From NCBI GenBank assembly GCA_002394685.1, contig DGUP01000061.1:1-28569 (forward strand): a stretch of 28,569 nt of DNA, written 5' to 3'. Under the pieces are notes generated by a model. The model saw only the letters and a list, made by a program, of their open reading frames with translations. It was not told the DNA's origin and made no database searches. This stretch comes from Treponema sp. UBA4307 (lineage in GTDB: Bacteria > Spirochaetota > Spirochaetia > Treponematales > Treponemataceae). Below, one piece after another: positions 14,221-24,500 of the stretch. A program made the position numbers and the translations under genes. Numbering within the stretch: the first letter of the stretch is position 1; each line of letters starts with the position of its first letter.

Positions 14221-16299
14221 ATGCTTTTCACAAAGAAAGACAACGCATTGTATATTCAGCGTGGTAATGAAACTATTATAATTCAGGCCTGGGGGGTCAA
14301 TTCCCTCAGAGTAAGGGAATGCCGTCAGTCTCAAATGGATTCAAACGACTGGGCACTTAATCCTCTTTCTGAAGAAGATAAGGTTATTGCTTCAAAGGCA
14401 GTTATAAATATTGAAGAAATTGATACTACCGAACCATGGACAAGAGACGGTTCCCGTACAAGTGCATTTCAGGCTCAGATTACAAATGGTAATATTACTG
14501 CAAAAGTTTCTTTTGAAGGATGGATTTCTTTCTACAATCAGAAAGGAGAACTTTTAACTGCTGAGTACTGGAGAACTCGTGACAGAATTGACCGCTATGC
14601 TGTTCCTTTAAGAGTTGAAGGCAGGGAACTTAAACCCATAACCGGAACTACAGATTTTACACTTACTGCCCGTTTTGAGGCTTTTGAAGATGAACATATT
14701 TACGGTATGGGCTTCTATCAGGATTCCTGCTTTGACAGAAAAGGTTCTTCCATGGAACTGGCTCAGAGAAATTCCCAGACTTCCGTTCCTTTCTTTGTTT
14801 CAAGCAGAAAATATGGTTTTCTCTGGAATAATCCTGCAATCGGCTATGCAAATTTTGCAGCAAATAAAACAGAGTTTCATGCTAATTCCACAAAAAAACT
14901 TGACTACTGGATTACAGCAGGTGATACTCCGGCCCAGATTCATGAACAGTATTCGGCTGTAACTGGCAGAACTCCAATGATGCCGGAATATGGAATGGGT
15001 TTCTGGCAGTGTAAGCTTCGTTACAGAACCCAGGAGGAAGTATTACAGGTTGCAAGGGAATATAAAAAACGGAAGATTCCTCTGGATGTTATTGTAATTG
15101 ATTTCTTCCACTGGTCCCGCCAGGGAGAGTTCCGCTTTGATGAACGCTGTTTCCCGGATCCTGAAAAAATGATCAGGGAACTGGATGAAATGGGAATAAA
15201 AGTTTGTGTCAGTGTGTGGCCTACAATCGATCAGAAATCATGCAATTTTGGAAAAATGGCAGAAAGAGGACTTCTTGTTTCTTCTGACCGGGCTTCTGGA
15301 ATTCACATGGACTGGCTGGGAAATACTGTTTTTTATGATACAACAAATCCTGAAGCAAGAAAGTTTGTATGGGATGAATGTAAAAAGAATTACTACGACA
15401 AGGGAATAAAACTTTTCTGGCTTGATGAATCTGAACCTGAATACGGACCTTATGACTGGGATGTTTACAGATATTACGCAGGACCTGTGCAGCAGGTAGC
15501 AAATATCTATCCGAAAACTTATGCCCAGGGATTTGCAGAAGGCCTTCAGGAAGCTGGTGAAAAAGAATCTATGTCTCTTGTTCGCTGTGCCTGGGCCGGA
15601 AGTCAGAAATATGGGGTACTTACCTGGTCCGGTGACATTCATTCTGACTGGAGGGCCTTTAAGGAACAGCTTCAGGGTGGATTAAATATGTCTATGGCCG
15701 GTATTCCATGGTGGACTACAGATACAGGTGGATTTGTAGGTGGAGATCCACAGTCCCCTGACTTCAGGGAATTACTTGTCCGCTGGTTTGCCTGGAGTGT
15801 TTTCTGTCCGGTACTGCGCCTTCATGGAGAAAGGCCTCCTTACATCCCTCTTGAAAAAGGAAAGGAAGTAATTGATGGTGTTCCTCAGTGGGGTTCTGCT
15901 CAGCCAAATGAAATCTGGAGTTTTGGTGAGGAAAATGAAAAGATTATGGAAAACTTTATTTTCATGAGGGAAAGATTAAGACCTTACATCAGAACTCTTA
16001 TGGAAGATGCACATAAATACGGTCATCCGGCTGCAAGGCCAATGTATTATGATTTCCCTGAGGATAAAAACTGTTCAGTAATGAAAGATCAGTATATGTT
16101 CGGGCCGGATCTTCTTGTTGCTCCTGTTATGGACCCTGGAATAAAAAGCCGTAAAGTCTATCTTCCTGAGAATGTGAACTGGATTGAAGCTGCTACTGGA
16201 AAGCTTTATACAGGTGGCTGTCAGGTTGAGTGCCAGACTCCTTTAAACGTAATTCCTGTATTTATCAGGGAAGGAAAAAATATTCCTGTCTATCAGTAA
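14221..16299 (+). CDS. Glycoside hydrolase family 31 (alpha-xylosidase/alpha-glucosidase-like)
   Basis: 692 residues from ATG 14221, with AGGAG 5 nt before it (an in-frame TTG lies 5 codons upstream). GH31 is a retaining alpha-glycosidase family. The beta-sandwich N-terminal domain leads into the barrel at GMGFWQCKLRY, then VIVIDFFHW. The nucleophile is Asp402 in FWLDESEPEYG and the acid/base is Asp472 in WSGDIHSDW; RLHGERPP and a C-terminal beta domain follow. The DFFHW and LDESEPE forms recall alpha-xylosidase-type members more than maltases, but this is a judgement by eye. There is no signal peptide, so it should act in the cytoplasm on imported oligosaccharides. The upstream gene is a HAD phosphatase. 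Confidence 0.9.
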   Translation: MLFTKKDNALYIQRGNETIIIQAWGVNSLRVRECRQSQMDSNDWALNPLSEEDKVIASKAVINIEEIDTTEPWTRDGSRTSAFQAQITNGNITAKVSFEGWISFYNQKGELLTAEYWRTRDRIDRYAVPLRVEGRELKPITGTTDFTLTARFEAFEDEHIYGMGFYQDSCFDRKGSSMELAQRNSQTSVPFFVSSRKYGFLWNNPAIGYANFAANKTEFHANSTKKLDYWITAGDTPAQIHEQYSAVTGRTPMMPEYGMGFWQCKLRYRTQEEVLQVAREYKKRKIPLDVIVIDFFHWSRQGEFRFDERCFPDPEKMIRELDEMGIKVCVSVWPTIDQKSCNFGKMAERGLLVSSDRASGIHMDWLGNTVFYDTTNPEARKFVWDECKKNYYDKGIKLFWLDESEPEYGPYDWDVYRYYAGPVQQVANIYPKTYAQGFAEGLQEAGEKESMSLVRCAWAGSQKYGVLTWSGDIHSDWRAFKEQLQGGLNMSMAGIPWWTTDTGGFVGGDPQSPDFRELLVRWFAWSVFCPVLRLHGERPPYIPLEKGKEVIDGVPQWGSAQPNEIWSFGEENEKIMENFIFMRERLRPYIRTLMEDAHKYGHPAARPMYYDFPEDKNCSVMKDQYMFGPDLLVAPVMDPGIKSRKVYLPENVNWIEAATGKLYTGGCQVECQTPLNVIPVFIREGKNIPVYQ

Positions 16300-16311
16300 T
16301 TTTCATTGAAA

Positions 16312-16363
16312 AAATGCAGTATATGTGCTTTTAAAAAAAATAAAAATATCTTATACTGCATTT
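16312..16363 (+). promoter_or_regulatory. Inverted repeat containing the -10 of the DUF1846 gene
   Basis: AAATGCAGTATA (16312-16323) and TATACTGCATTT (16352-16363) are perfect 12-bp inverse copies separated by 28 nt. The right copy contains TATACT (16352-16357), a good -10 that lies 8 nt before the ATG at 16366. No convincing -35 is seen. The repeat could be an operator for a dimeric regulator or a stem in the mRNA tail of the upstream GH31 gene. Confidence 0.55.
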
Positions 16364-16365
16364 GT

Positions 16366-17847
16366 ATGAAAAAGGGTTTTGATAACGATAAGTATCTGAA
16401 AATACAATCAGAGCACATTAAGGAAAGAATTTCTCATTTTGGAAATAAGCTATACCTGGAATTTGGTGGTAAACTTTTTGATGATTATCATGCAAGTCGT
16501 GTTCTTCCTGGATTTGAGCCGGACAGTAAGCTGAAAATGCTCATGAATCTGTCTGATATGGCGGAAATCGTAATTGTAATCAGCGCGGTTGATATTGAAA
16601 AAAATAAAATCAGGGGAGATCTGGGAATTACTTATGACAAGGATGTTCTCCGTCTCCGGGATGAGTTCATGAGCAGGGGCCTTTATGTAGGTTCCGTTGT
16701 AATTACTCATTTTAATGGACAGGAATGTGCAAAAGCTTTTGCAAAGAGATTAAAGAAACTTAATATAAAATCCTATTTTCATTATATGATTGAAGGATAT
16801 CCTGATAATGTTGCCTTAATTGATTCAGACAAGGGATATGGAAAAAATGATTATATAGAAACAACCAGACCTCTTGTTGTTGTAACGGCTCCCGGCCCGG
16901 GTTCAGGTAAAATGGCTGTTTGTTTAAGTCAGCTCTACAATGAAAATGTCCGCGGGGTGAAGGCTGGTTATGCAAAATTTGAAACCTTCCCAATCTGGAA
17001 TTTACCATTAAAACATCCTGTAAATATGGCTTATGAAGCTGCTACCGCTGATCTTAATGATGTTAACATGATAGACCCGTGGCATCTGGAAGCATATGGT
17101 ACTACCACTGTAAATTATAATCGTGATATTGAAATCTATCCTGTTCTGGACGCAATCTTTAAGGGGATTTATGGAGAAAACCCTTACAAGTCTCCCACAG
17201 ATATGGGTGTAAATATGGCAGGAAACTGCATTGTAGACGATGAAATCTGTCGTCAGGCCAGTAAGCAGGAAATTATACGCCGCTATTATGCTTCAATGTG
17301 TAGTTTTGCTGAAGGAAAGGGCACTGAAGAAGAAGTGAATAAAATCCGTCTTCTCATGCAGCAGGCTCAGATTTCCATTGAAGATAGAAAAGTAATTGAA
17401 GCTGCCAACAAAAGAAGTGAAAAATCCGGACTTCCAGCAGCTGCAATCGAAATGAATGATGGAACAATCATTACATCTGAAACATCAGATTTACTGGGAA
17501 CCTGTGCTGCACTTCTTCTACATGGAATAAAGTATCTTGCTGGACTGGATCACAAGGTTAAACTTATTCCTGCAGAGATGATCGAACCAATTCAGAAAAC
17601 AAAGGTTAAATATCTCAGAGGAAATAATCCCCGCCTTCATACAGATGAAGTTTTAGTTGCCCTTTCAATGCTTAGTCTGAATAATGAAAACTGCAAAAAA
17701 GCTCTTGAGCAGCTTCCAAATCTGAAAGGCTGTCAGGTACACACAAGTGTTATGCTTAGTGAAGTTGACCGCAAAATATGGCAGAAACTTGGAGTTGGAT
17801 TAACTATGGAACCTGTACAGAAAAAAGCACTTACATCACGTAAATGA
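16366..17847 (+). CDS. DUF1846-family protein
   Basis: 493 residues, the usual length of DUF1846 (a structurally studied but functionally unassigned bacterial family). The start MKKGFDNDKYLKIQSEHI and LYLEFGGKLFDDYHASRVLPGF match the family start, so ATG 16366 is preferred over the in-frame ATG 16306, and the promoter fits. Other features are DIERNK-like DIEKNKIRGDLGITYD, a glycine-rich TAPGPGSGKMAVC that looks like a nucleotide-binding loop, and a C-terminal half with LHTDEVLVALSMLS. No signal peptide or membrane segment. The function is unknown. A small membrane protein follows 19 nt later, probably on the same transcript. Confidence 0.88.
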   Translation: MKKGFDNDKYLKIQSEHIKERISHFGNKLYLEFGGKLFDDYHASRVLPGFEPDSKLKMLMNLSDMAEIVIVISAVDIEKNKIRGDLGITYDKDVLRLRDEFMSRGLYVGSVVITHFNGQECAKAFAKRLKKLNIKSYFHYMIEGYPDNVALIDSDKGYGKNDYIETTRPLVVVTAPGPGSGKMAVCLSQLYNENVRGVKAGYAKFETFPIWNLPLKHPVNMAYEAATADLNDVNMIDPWHLEAYGTTTVNYNRDIEIYPVLDAIFKGIYGENPYKSPTDMGVNMAGNCIVDDEICRQASKQEIIRRYYASMCSFAEGKGTEEEVNKIRLLMQQAQISIEDRKVIEAANKRSEKSGLPAAAIEMNDGTIITSETSDLLGTCAALLLHGIKYLAGLDHKVKLIPAEMIEPIQKTKVKYLRGNNPRLHTDEVLVALSMLSLNNENCKKALEQLPNLKGCQVHTSVMLSEVDRKIWQKLGVGLTMEPVQKKALTSRK

Positions 17848-17866
17848 AAGAATCAGAGGAAATGAA

Positions 17867-18505
17867 ATGACTTTTGTTAAAGTTATGATAATGTTGATTT
17901 TTACTGGTCACATAATCTGCGGAATCTGTAACTGTCTTATGTCTTTTTCAAAGACAGGCCTTCTGGATTTTTCAATAACACGTGACAATTACAAAATGTC
18001 ATATGTACTTGGGGGAATGCCCCGGGGAACTATTACTACAGCCCTTATTCTTGGAAGTTTTGCAATTCTTGCATCAACTGCAGGTTATATAGGTTTTTCT
18101 ACATGGATGCTTCAATACAACCCAGGTCTTTCCAGAGCCATGGTAAATCTCGGAACGGCCATAGGAATTTTCGGAGTGATTCAGCATGTGGTTTTCGGTT
18201 CATGCGAATGGTTTTATATCAGGTCCGGATGTACAGAAAATGCCAGAAAATTAGCTTTTGATTTTTGCAAGCGCCTTATTTTTGCAAGTATAATTTATGT
18301 TCTTGCTCTGTTTGCTTTCAGTCTGATTCTTTTTATTGTTATTGTTACTGGAATGATTCAGATGCCAAGATGGACCTGTATTTTTAATCCTATTTTGTTT
18401 GTTACGGTGCTCATGCTGGTTAATCATTTTCTTCCTAAAAAAGGTGCAGGTATTGCCCAGTTTGCCATCGGTCTGGCTTATGTGGGGCTTTTTCTCTTTA
18501 TTTAA
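17867..18505 (+). CDS. Small multi-pass membrane protein
   Basis: 212 residues with about six hydrophobic segments, roughly at 4-24, 55-78, 88-110, 138-160, 165-185 and 192-212, and no catalytic motif I can recognise. It resembles small uncharacterised membrane proteins of the DUF6796 type (from memory, unsearched). The ATG follows AGAGGA by 6 nt. It lies 19 nt after the DUF1846 gene, without a promoter between them, and ends 70 nt before uvrA. The last residues (LFLFI) finish inside a hydrophobic segment. It probably resides in the inner membrane. Confidence 0.65.
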   Translation: MTFVKVMIMLIFTGHIICGICNCLMSFSKTGLLDFSITRDNYKMSYVLGGMPRGTITTALILGSFAILASTAGYIGFSTWMLQYNPGLSRAMVNLGTAIGIFGVIQHVVFGSCEWFYIRSGCTENARKLAFDFCKRLIFASIIYVLALFAFSLILFIVIVTGMIQMPRWTCIFNPILFVTVLMLVNHFLPKKGAGIAQFAIGLAYVGLFLFI

Positions 18506-18538
18506 CAGGGCTTATTATTCTAAAAGGCTTGTATCCGA

Positions 18539-18567
18539 TTGAGAAAAGCTTTTAAATCTTCTATAAT
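18539..18567 (+). promoter_or_regulatory. uvrA promoter, leaderless arrangement
   Basis: TTGAGA (18539-18544), a 17-bp spacer and a perfect TATAAT (18562-18567) are followed by 8 nt (CTGCATTT) and the uvrA ATG. No Shine-Dalgarno is present. I see no obvious LexA-type palindrome overlapping it. Confidence 0.7.
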
Positions 18568-18575
18568 CTGCATTT

Positions 18576-21539
18576 ATGAGCAGTGATTCAATTCAGGAAT
18601 TTGAAGGTGAAAAAATCACCATTCAAGGTGCCAGGGAGCACAATCTTAAGAATATATCAGTTTCTATACCTAGAAATAAACTTGTAGTTATCAGTGGATT
18701 AAGTGGTTCTGGAAAATCATCACTTGCTTTTGATACTCTTTTTGCGGAAGGTCAACGCCGCTACATGGAAAGTCTTTCCAGCTATGCCCGTCAGTTTCTT
18801 GGAAGAATGGATAAACCTGATGTTGATATGATTACGGGGCTTTCTCCAGCTATTTCCATTGAGCAGAAAACTACGCATAAAAATCCCCGCTCAACAGTGG
18901 GAACTGTAACTGAAATCTATGATTATTATCGTCTCCTTTATGCAAGAATGGGAACCGCCCATTGTCCAAACTGCGGCCGGGAAATTAAAGAACAGTCTGT
19001 AGACCAGATAATTGATTCAATTTTAAGCTGGAATGAAGGCACAAAAGTAACTCTTCTTTCTCCAGTTATCCGCGGAAAAAAAGGTGAACATCTGAAAGTT
19101 CTTGAAGATGCAAGAAAGGCCGGTTTTGTACGTGCCAGAATTGACGGACTTATGGTAGAGCTGGATGATTCAATCAAACTTGATAAACAGAAAAAACATA
19201 CAATTGAAATCGTTGTAGACAGAATCGTCATAAAAGAAGGAATCCGCAAACGTCTTGCTGATTCGGTTGAAACAGCACTGACAAGTTCAAATGGAATAAT
19301 GATTGCCCTCCGCAGGGTTTATAAAGAAGATTCTGCATATGGAGAGGTAACAGCTCTGCTTGATAAAAAAGGCCGGTCTTACAATAGAGATGCTGATTAT
19401 ATTGAAGAGGAAGTTTTCTTTTCTCAAAAGAATGCCTGTCCTGAATGTGGTATTTCCATTCCCGAATTACAACCAAGACTTTTTTCTTTCAACAATCCTT
19501 TTGGTGCTTGTCCAGAATGTACGGGGCTTGGGGAAAAAATGGAATGGAATCTTAAATTGATTATTCCAGACATGTCCCTTTCATTTAATGAATATGCCAT
19601 TACTTTTTACAATCCTGAAAGTGAATGGAATAAGGCTATGTTTTCTGCCATTGCGAAAAAAGCTGGATTTACTCTGGATACTCCTTTGGATAAGCTTAGT
19701 AAAAAGCAGTTTGATTATCTCTGGAATGGTGATGAAAATATAGATCTGGAATGGACCTATGAAAAACAAAGCGGGGAAGGCTACAGCGAATATAAGAGGC
19801 CCTGGCTTGGTGTATTACATGATATGCAGCGCCGATATAATGAAGCCTGGGGTGAAAATCAGAGACAGCGCATGCAGGAAAAATTCATGTCTGTTTCTAC
19901 CTGTACCAGCTGTAATGGAAAACGTCTCAGAAAGGAAGCTCTCTGTGTAACCATAGGCGGAAAAAATATTTATGAACTGACTCAGCTTTCGGTTCTTGAT
20001 ACAATAAAGTTTTTCAAGGAACTTAAGCTTTCTGAAACTGAAAAGAAAATCTCTGCCCAGGTTCTGAAGGAAATAACAAACCGCCTTTCTTTTCTCAAAA
20101 ATGTTGGTCTTGAATATTTAACTCTTGAAAGATCTGCCGCAACTTTATCCGGTGGGGAAGCTCAGAGAATTCGTCTTTCAACTCAAATTGGTTCAGGTCT
20201 TACAGGAGTAATGTATATTCTGGATGAACCTTCCATTGGTTTACATCAGAGGGATAATCAAAGGCTCATTAATTCTCTTACTTATCTGAGGGATCTGGGA
20301 AATACGGTAATTGTTGTAGAACATGATGAACAGACTCTTAAGACTTCTGATTACCTGGTGGATATTGGTCCGGGAGCCGGTGTGCATGGTGGAAAAGTTA
20401 TGGCAGCCGGAACACCGGATTTTGTAAGTAAAGTTGAACAATCTGTAACAGGGCGCTATCTTGCAGGTAAAATTATTATGCCTGTTCCTCTTACAAGAAG
20501 AAAGGGAAATGGAAATTTCATTACAATCCAGGGAGTAACTGAACACAATTTAAAAAATGTTTCAGTAAAAATTCCACTGGGAACTTTCACTTGTATTACA
20601 GGTGTGTCTGGTTCAGGAAAATCAACTTTATTAAATGATGTTTTTTATCCTGCAGCCAGCAATCAAATTATGAAAACAGATTATCCGGCCGGAGCCTATG
20701 AAAAAATTTCAGGCCTTGAAAATATTGATAAGGTCATTAACGTTGACCAGAGTCCAATTGGTCGTACCCCAAGAAGTAATCCTGTAACTTACATAGGTGT
20801 GTTTGACAAAATAAGGGAACTTTACGCATCACTTCCGGAAGCAAAAGCTCAGGGGTATAAATCAGGTCGTTTTAGTTTTAACGTTAAAGGCGGTCGCTGT
20901 GAAAACTGTCAGGGAGCTGGAACCATAACAATTGAAATGAACTTTCTTCCTGATGTGTTCATCCAGTGTGATGTATGTCACGGAAAGCGCTTTAATCAGG
21001 AAACTCTTAATGTCCTTTATAAAGGAAAATCAATTTCTGATGTTCTTGATATGACCGTGGAAGACGCTGTGGATTTCTTTAAAAATATTCCTTACATTCA
21101 CAAGCGGCTCCAGACCTTGAAAGATGTAGGACTTGGATATATACAGCTGGGGCAGAATGCCCTTACTTTAAGCGGTGGTGAAGCTCAGCGAGTAAAACTT
21201 GCAGCAGAATTAAGCCGTCCTTCAACCGGAAAAACTCTTTACATTCTTGATGAACCGACTACAGGTCTCCACTTTGTAGACATAATTCAGCTGATGGATG
21301 TTATTCAGAAACTGGTGGACAAGGGAAATACTGTTGTAATGATAGAACATAATCTGGATGTAATCTGTCAGGCTGATCATATAATAGATCTGGGACCTGA
21401 AGGTGGTGTTGGCGGTGGTCAGGTAATTGCCACAGGTACTCCGGAAGAAATTCAGAACGAAAAAAAGAGTTATACTGGAGCTTACATAAAAGAAATGCTT
21501 GCCAGAGAACAGGAACGGTTAAACAAAAAAGATAATTAA
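18576..21539 (+). CDS. uvrA: Excinuclease ABC subunit A
   Basis: 987 residues: the damage-recognition ATPase of nucleotide excision repair, acting with UvrB and UvrC. Two ABC modules are complete: Walker A GLSGSGKSS at 41-49 and GVSGSGKST near 676, and signatures LSGGEAQRIRL near 524 and LSGGEAQRVKL near 866, with Walker B ILDEP in each. Zinc-binding CxxC pairs are present (CPECGI...CPECTG; CTSCNG; CENCQG...CDVCHG). The long insert GRTPRSNPVTYIG is typical. The length is slightly over the usual 940-960. The start is fixed by the family N-terminus (ITIQGAREHNLKNI) and the promoter. It ends 20 nt before the LptD-like gene. Confidence 0.97.
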   Translation: MSSDSIQEFEGEKITIQGAREHNLKNISVSIPRNKLVVISGLSGSGKSSLAFDTLFAEGQRRYMESLSSYARQFLGRMDKPDVDMITGLSPAISIEQKTTHKNPRSTVGTVTEIYDYYRLLYARMGTAHCPNCGREIKEQSVDQIIDSILSWNEGTKVTLLSPVIRGKKGEHLKVLEDARKAGFVRARIDGLMVELDDSIKLDKQKKHTIEIVVDRIVIKEGIRKRLADSVETALTSSNGIMIALRRVYKEDSAYGEVTALLDKKGRSYNRDADYIEEEVFFSQKNACPECGISIPELQPRLFSFNNPFGACPECTGLGEKMEWNLKLIIPDMSLSFNEYAITFYNPESEWNKAMFSAIAKKAGFTLDTPLDKLSKKQFDYLWNGDENIDLEWTYEKQSGEGYSEYKRPWLGVLHDMQRRYNEAWGENQRQRMQEKFMSVSTCTSCNGKRLRKEALCVTIGGKNIYELTQLSVLDTIKFFKELKLSETEKKISAQVLKEITNRLSFLKNVGLEYLTLERSAATLSGGEAQRIRLSTQIGSGLTGVMYILDEPSIGLHQRDNQRLINSLTYLRDLGNTVIVVEHDEQTLKTSDYLVDIGPGAGVHGGKVMAAGTPDFVSKVEQSVTGRYLAGKIIMPVPLTRRKGNGNFITIQGVTEHNLKNVSVKIPLGTFTCITGVSGSGKSTLLNDVFYPAASNQIMKTDYPAGAYEKISGLENIDKVINVDQSPIGRTPRSNPVTYIGVFDKIRELYASLPEAKAQGYKSGRFSFNVKGGRCENCQGAGTITIEMNFLPDVFIQCDVCHGKRFNQETLNVLYKGKSISDVLDMTVEDAVDFFKNIPYIHKRLQTLKDVGLGYIQLGQNALTLSGGEAQRVKLAAELSRPSTGKTLYILDEPTTGLHFVDIIQLMDVIQKLVDKGNTVVMIEHNLDVICQADHIIDLGPEGGVGGGQVIATGTPEEIQNEKKSYTGAYIKEMLAREQERLNKKDN

Positions 21540-21559
21540 AAGGATAGTATATAAGTTTT

Positions 21560-24500
21560 ATGCAGATGAAGGTTTGTATAGTTTCAGATATCAGGCGGAT
21601 TCTCCTCGCAGCATCATTAATGCTTTTTTTCATAACAGGTCTGTATGCGTCAACAATTACAATTGATTCCGCAGCTTCTACTGAATATGAAAAAAATAAG
21701 GAAACTGAACAGGATGAAATTATCCTTAAAGGTGGGGTATCTGTAACTATAACTTCCGGTTCAACAAAAGTTGTAATTACTGCAGATTTAATCACTTATA
21801 ATCGTGTTACGGAAATGCTCTTTGCCCAGGGAAACGTATGTCTTTCTCAGTCTGAATCTTCCGGCGGCGGAGAAAAAATAACCGCTTCATCACTTCTTTT
21901 TAATACAAGCACTCTGGAAGGTGTCTTTGATAACGGAAGGGTTGTACAGGTTCAAAGTGATGCAATTAATTTACCGTCAGGTTCAACACTCATAGTAAAT
22001 TCTGATATGTTTGGCAGAGATTCGTCAGGTACAATTGCATTTAAAAATGGTGAATTAACTTTTTGTGATGATGAAAATCCGCACTGGAAAATACGTGCCT
22101 CAAACATCTGGCTCCTTCCTGGAGGAGAGTTTGCTTTTTTTAATGCAGTTCTTTATGTAGGTTCAATACCTATCCTTTATCTCCCGGCTTTTTATTATCC
22201 AAAAGACGAACTGATTTTTAATCCTTCCTTTGGTAATGATGAAAGGCGGGGACGTTATATCCAGACTACAACTTATGTTTATGGACGCAAACCTCTTGAA
22301 ACTTCCTCATCCGACAGTGATGATGTGGGAGAAGCTCTTTTTAATTTCATGAAACCTTCAACACTGAAGGAACAGGTGAGGGAAGGTCTTGTCCTTCATA
22401 ATCTTGATGAAAATTATTCAGGAAGTACATCAAATTATTTAAAATTTCTGGCAGATTATTACAGCAATTTAGGTGGAATGATTGGAGTTGAGGGAGTTTA
22501 TAAACCATCCAAATACATTTCCAGCATTTCTGCATCTGTTAATCTGGCTTTCAGTAATACGGTTTTTTATGATTCCACTTATGGAACTTACACTCCGTAT
22601 TCAAGTGCCGGGGTAATATATCATGATTCTTCAAATTTCATGGGATTAAAATTACCTTTCCGCTACAGTGCAAATCTTGCAATGTCTATGACAAAACCGT
22701 TTAATCTTACCATTTCAATGCCTCTTTATTCAGATAAAGCATTTAAGGACGATTTTGAAAACCGCAGCGAATATCTGGACTGGATCGGGATGTTTATGAA
22801 CGATGATGATGACGATACTTCCTCATCAATAAATTCTTTTACCTGGTCTCTTACCGGTTCATATACTCTTCCTCTTCCTTCCTGGATTAAACCATATATT
22901 TCAACGGTGTCAATTTCATCTTTATCAGCTTCAATGCTTTTTTCATCTGCTACAAACAGTTCAATTTCCAGCGGAAGCAGTGATAACTGGTATACCTATA
23001 CTCCAGAAAAATATTTCTTCTATCCATCCCAGGTAATTCCTTTTAAGGCAAACGCAAAAATCTCTGGTACACTGATAAATATAGGCGGTTCTACTTCTAC
23101 AAAAATTGCAAGCGTTAAATGGCCCCAGCCTCTTGCTGTACCTGAAGATTTTCTCACTGATGAAGAAAAAAAATCTGATGAGAGTGAAAATACTGATGAA
23201 AAAACTGAGAACAATTCCAGTGATACAAATTCTTCAAAAGAATCTCAAACTGAAGAAGACCTTGAAGTAACATTCATCGACAGTCTGCTGCCTGAACTTT
23301 CAACTGCCTCTGCTCCATCCGTAACACAAATTCAGGGTATTACATACAAACTTGATTATTCCATTACACCAAGCATTACAACTCAGATAAACTATTCAAG
23401 TTCCGGACTTACACAACCAGAAGACTTTCAGTGGTCAAATATTTACTCAACATACTACCAGATAAAAATTCCTGTTCTTCTTTCAAGTTATCTGACTTAC
23501 AGATCATCATTTTTCTCAATGACGAATACTCTTTCTTTTAATCCGATTTTTCAGGGACATCCAAATTTAAATGGTTATTCAGAATCTGATGCGCTTACTG
23601 TAAAAAAAACAGACTACAATGCAAGAAAACTGGATTTAACTGAAACAAATAGTATTTCCTTCAAGCCTTTTATCAACACAAAAATATTTCAGAATACAAG
23701 TTTAAACTGGAACTCAACAGTAAAACTTGTGCGTACTGAGTTTCTTGGTGATGCAGAAAATCCTGAATGGGAATATTTAACAACTGATTTGACTGACGAA
23801 GAGTGTGTCACAAGCCATACGCTTTCTGCAACAATTGCTGCCAGCGAAGATGATAATTTTTCCCAGACTTTAACTTTATCAACAACTTTGCCTCCTCAGC
23901 TTGATTCGTATTCAGGAACCTTAGCCCTTACATTCCCATATGTTACTTTAAGTTTTGCTGGAGGAATTGAAAAAACTTCTTCTGATTCTGACTCTGAATG
24001 GACAAAAGATCCTTTCCAGGAATCAATTAAAATAAAACTTCTGGGGGGAGATTTAGCCTTTACACAAAGTTTCAATTACGATATAGAAAGCAGCCGTCCT
24101 GAATCCCTTAAGTTTGCTGCCAGTTATAAGCAGTTGCAGTTAGCCTTTACAATGTCACAGACCTATGGTTACACATTTGATTCCTCTACAGGATGGACCG
24201 TTAACAGTGAAAAGGAATTTCTTCCTGTAAGTGCAAGTTTTGCCTATTCATACAGTGGAAAGTGGCGCTACTGGAAAAACAGAATTACTTTTTCTCCATC
24301 AGTTGGAACAAGCATTGTTTATGACTGTCTTAAACCAACAAGTTCTTACTTTAAATTTGTTCCAGCATTGAATTTCAAAATAAACAATTTCCTTGAAATT
24401 TCTCTTTCTGCTGAATCAAAAAATTCTGTAATTTACCGTTACATACAGGGAATGACAGGTTCTGAATATCAGATCGCCGGTGAAACAAATCCTTTAGTAG

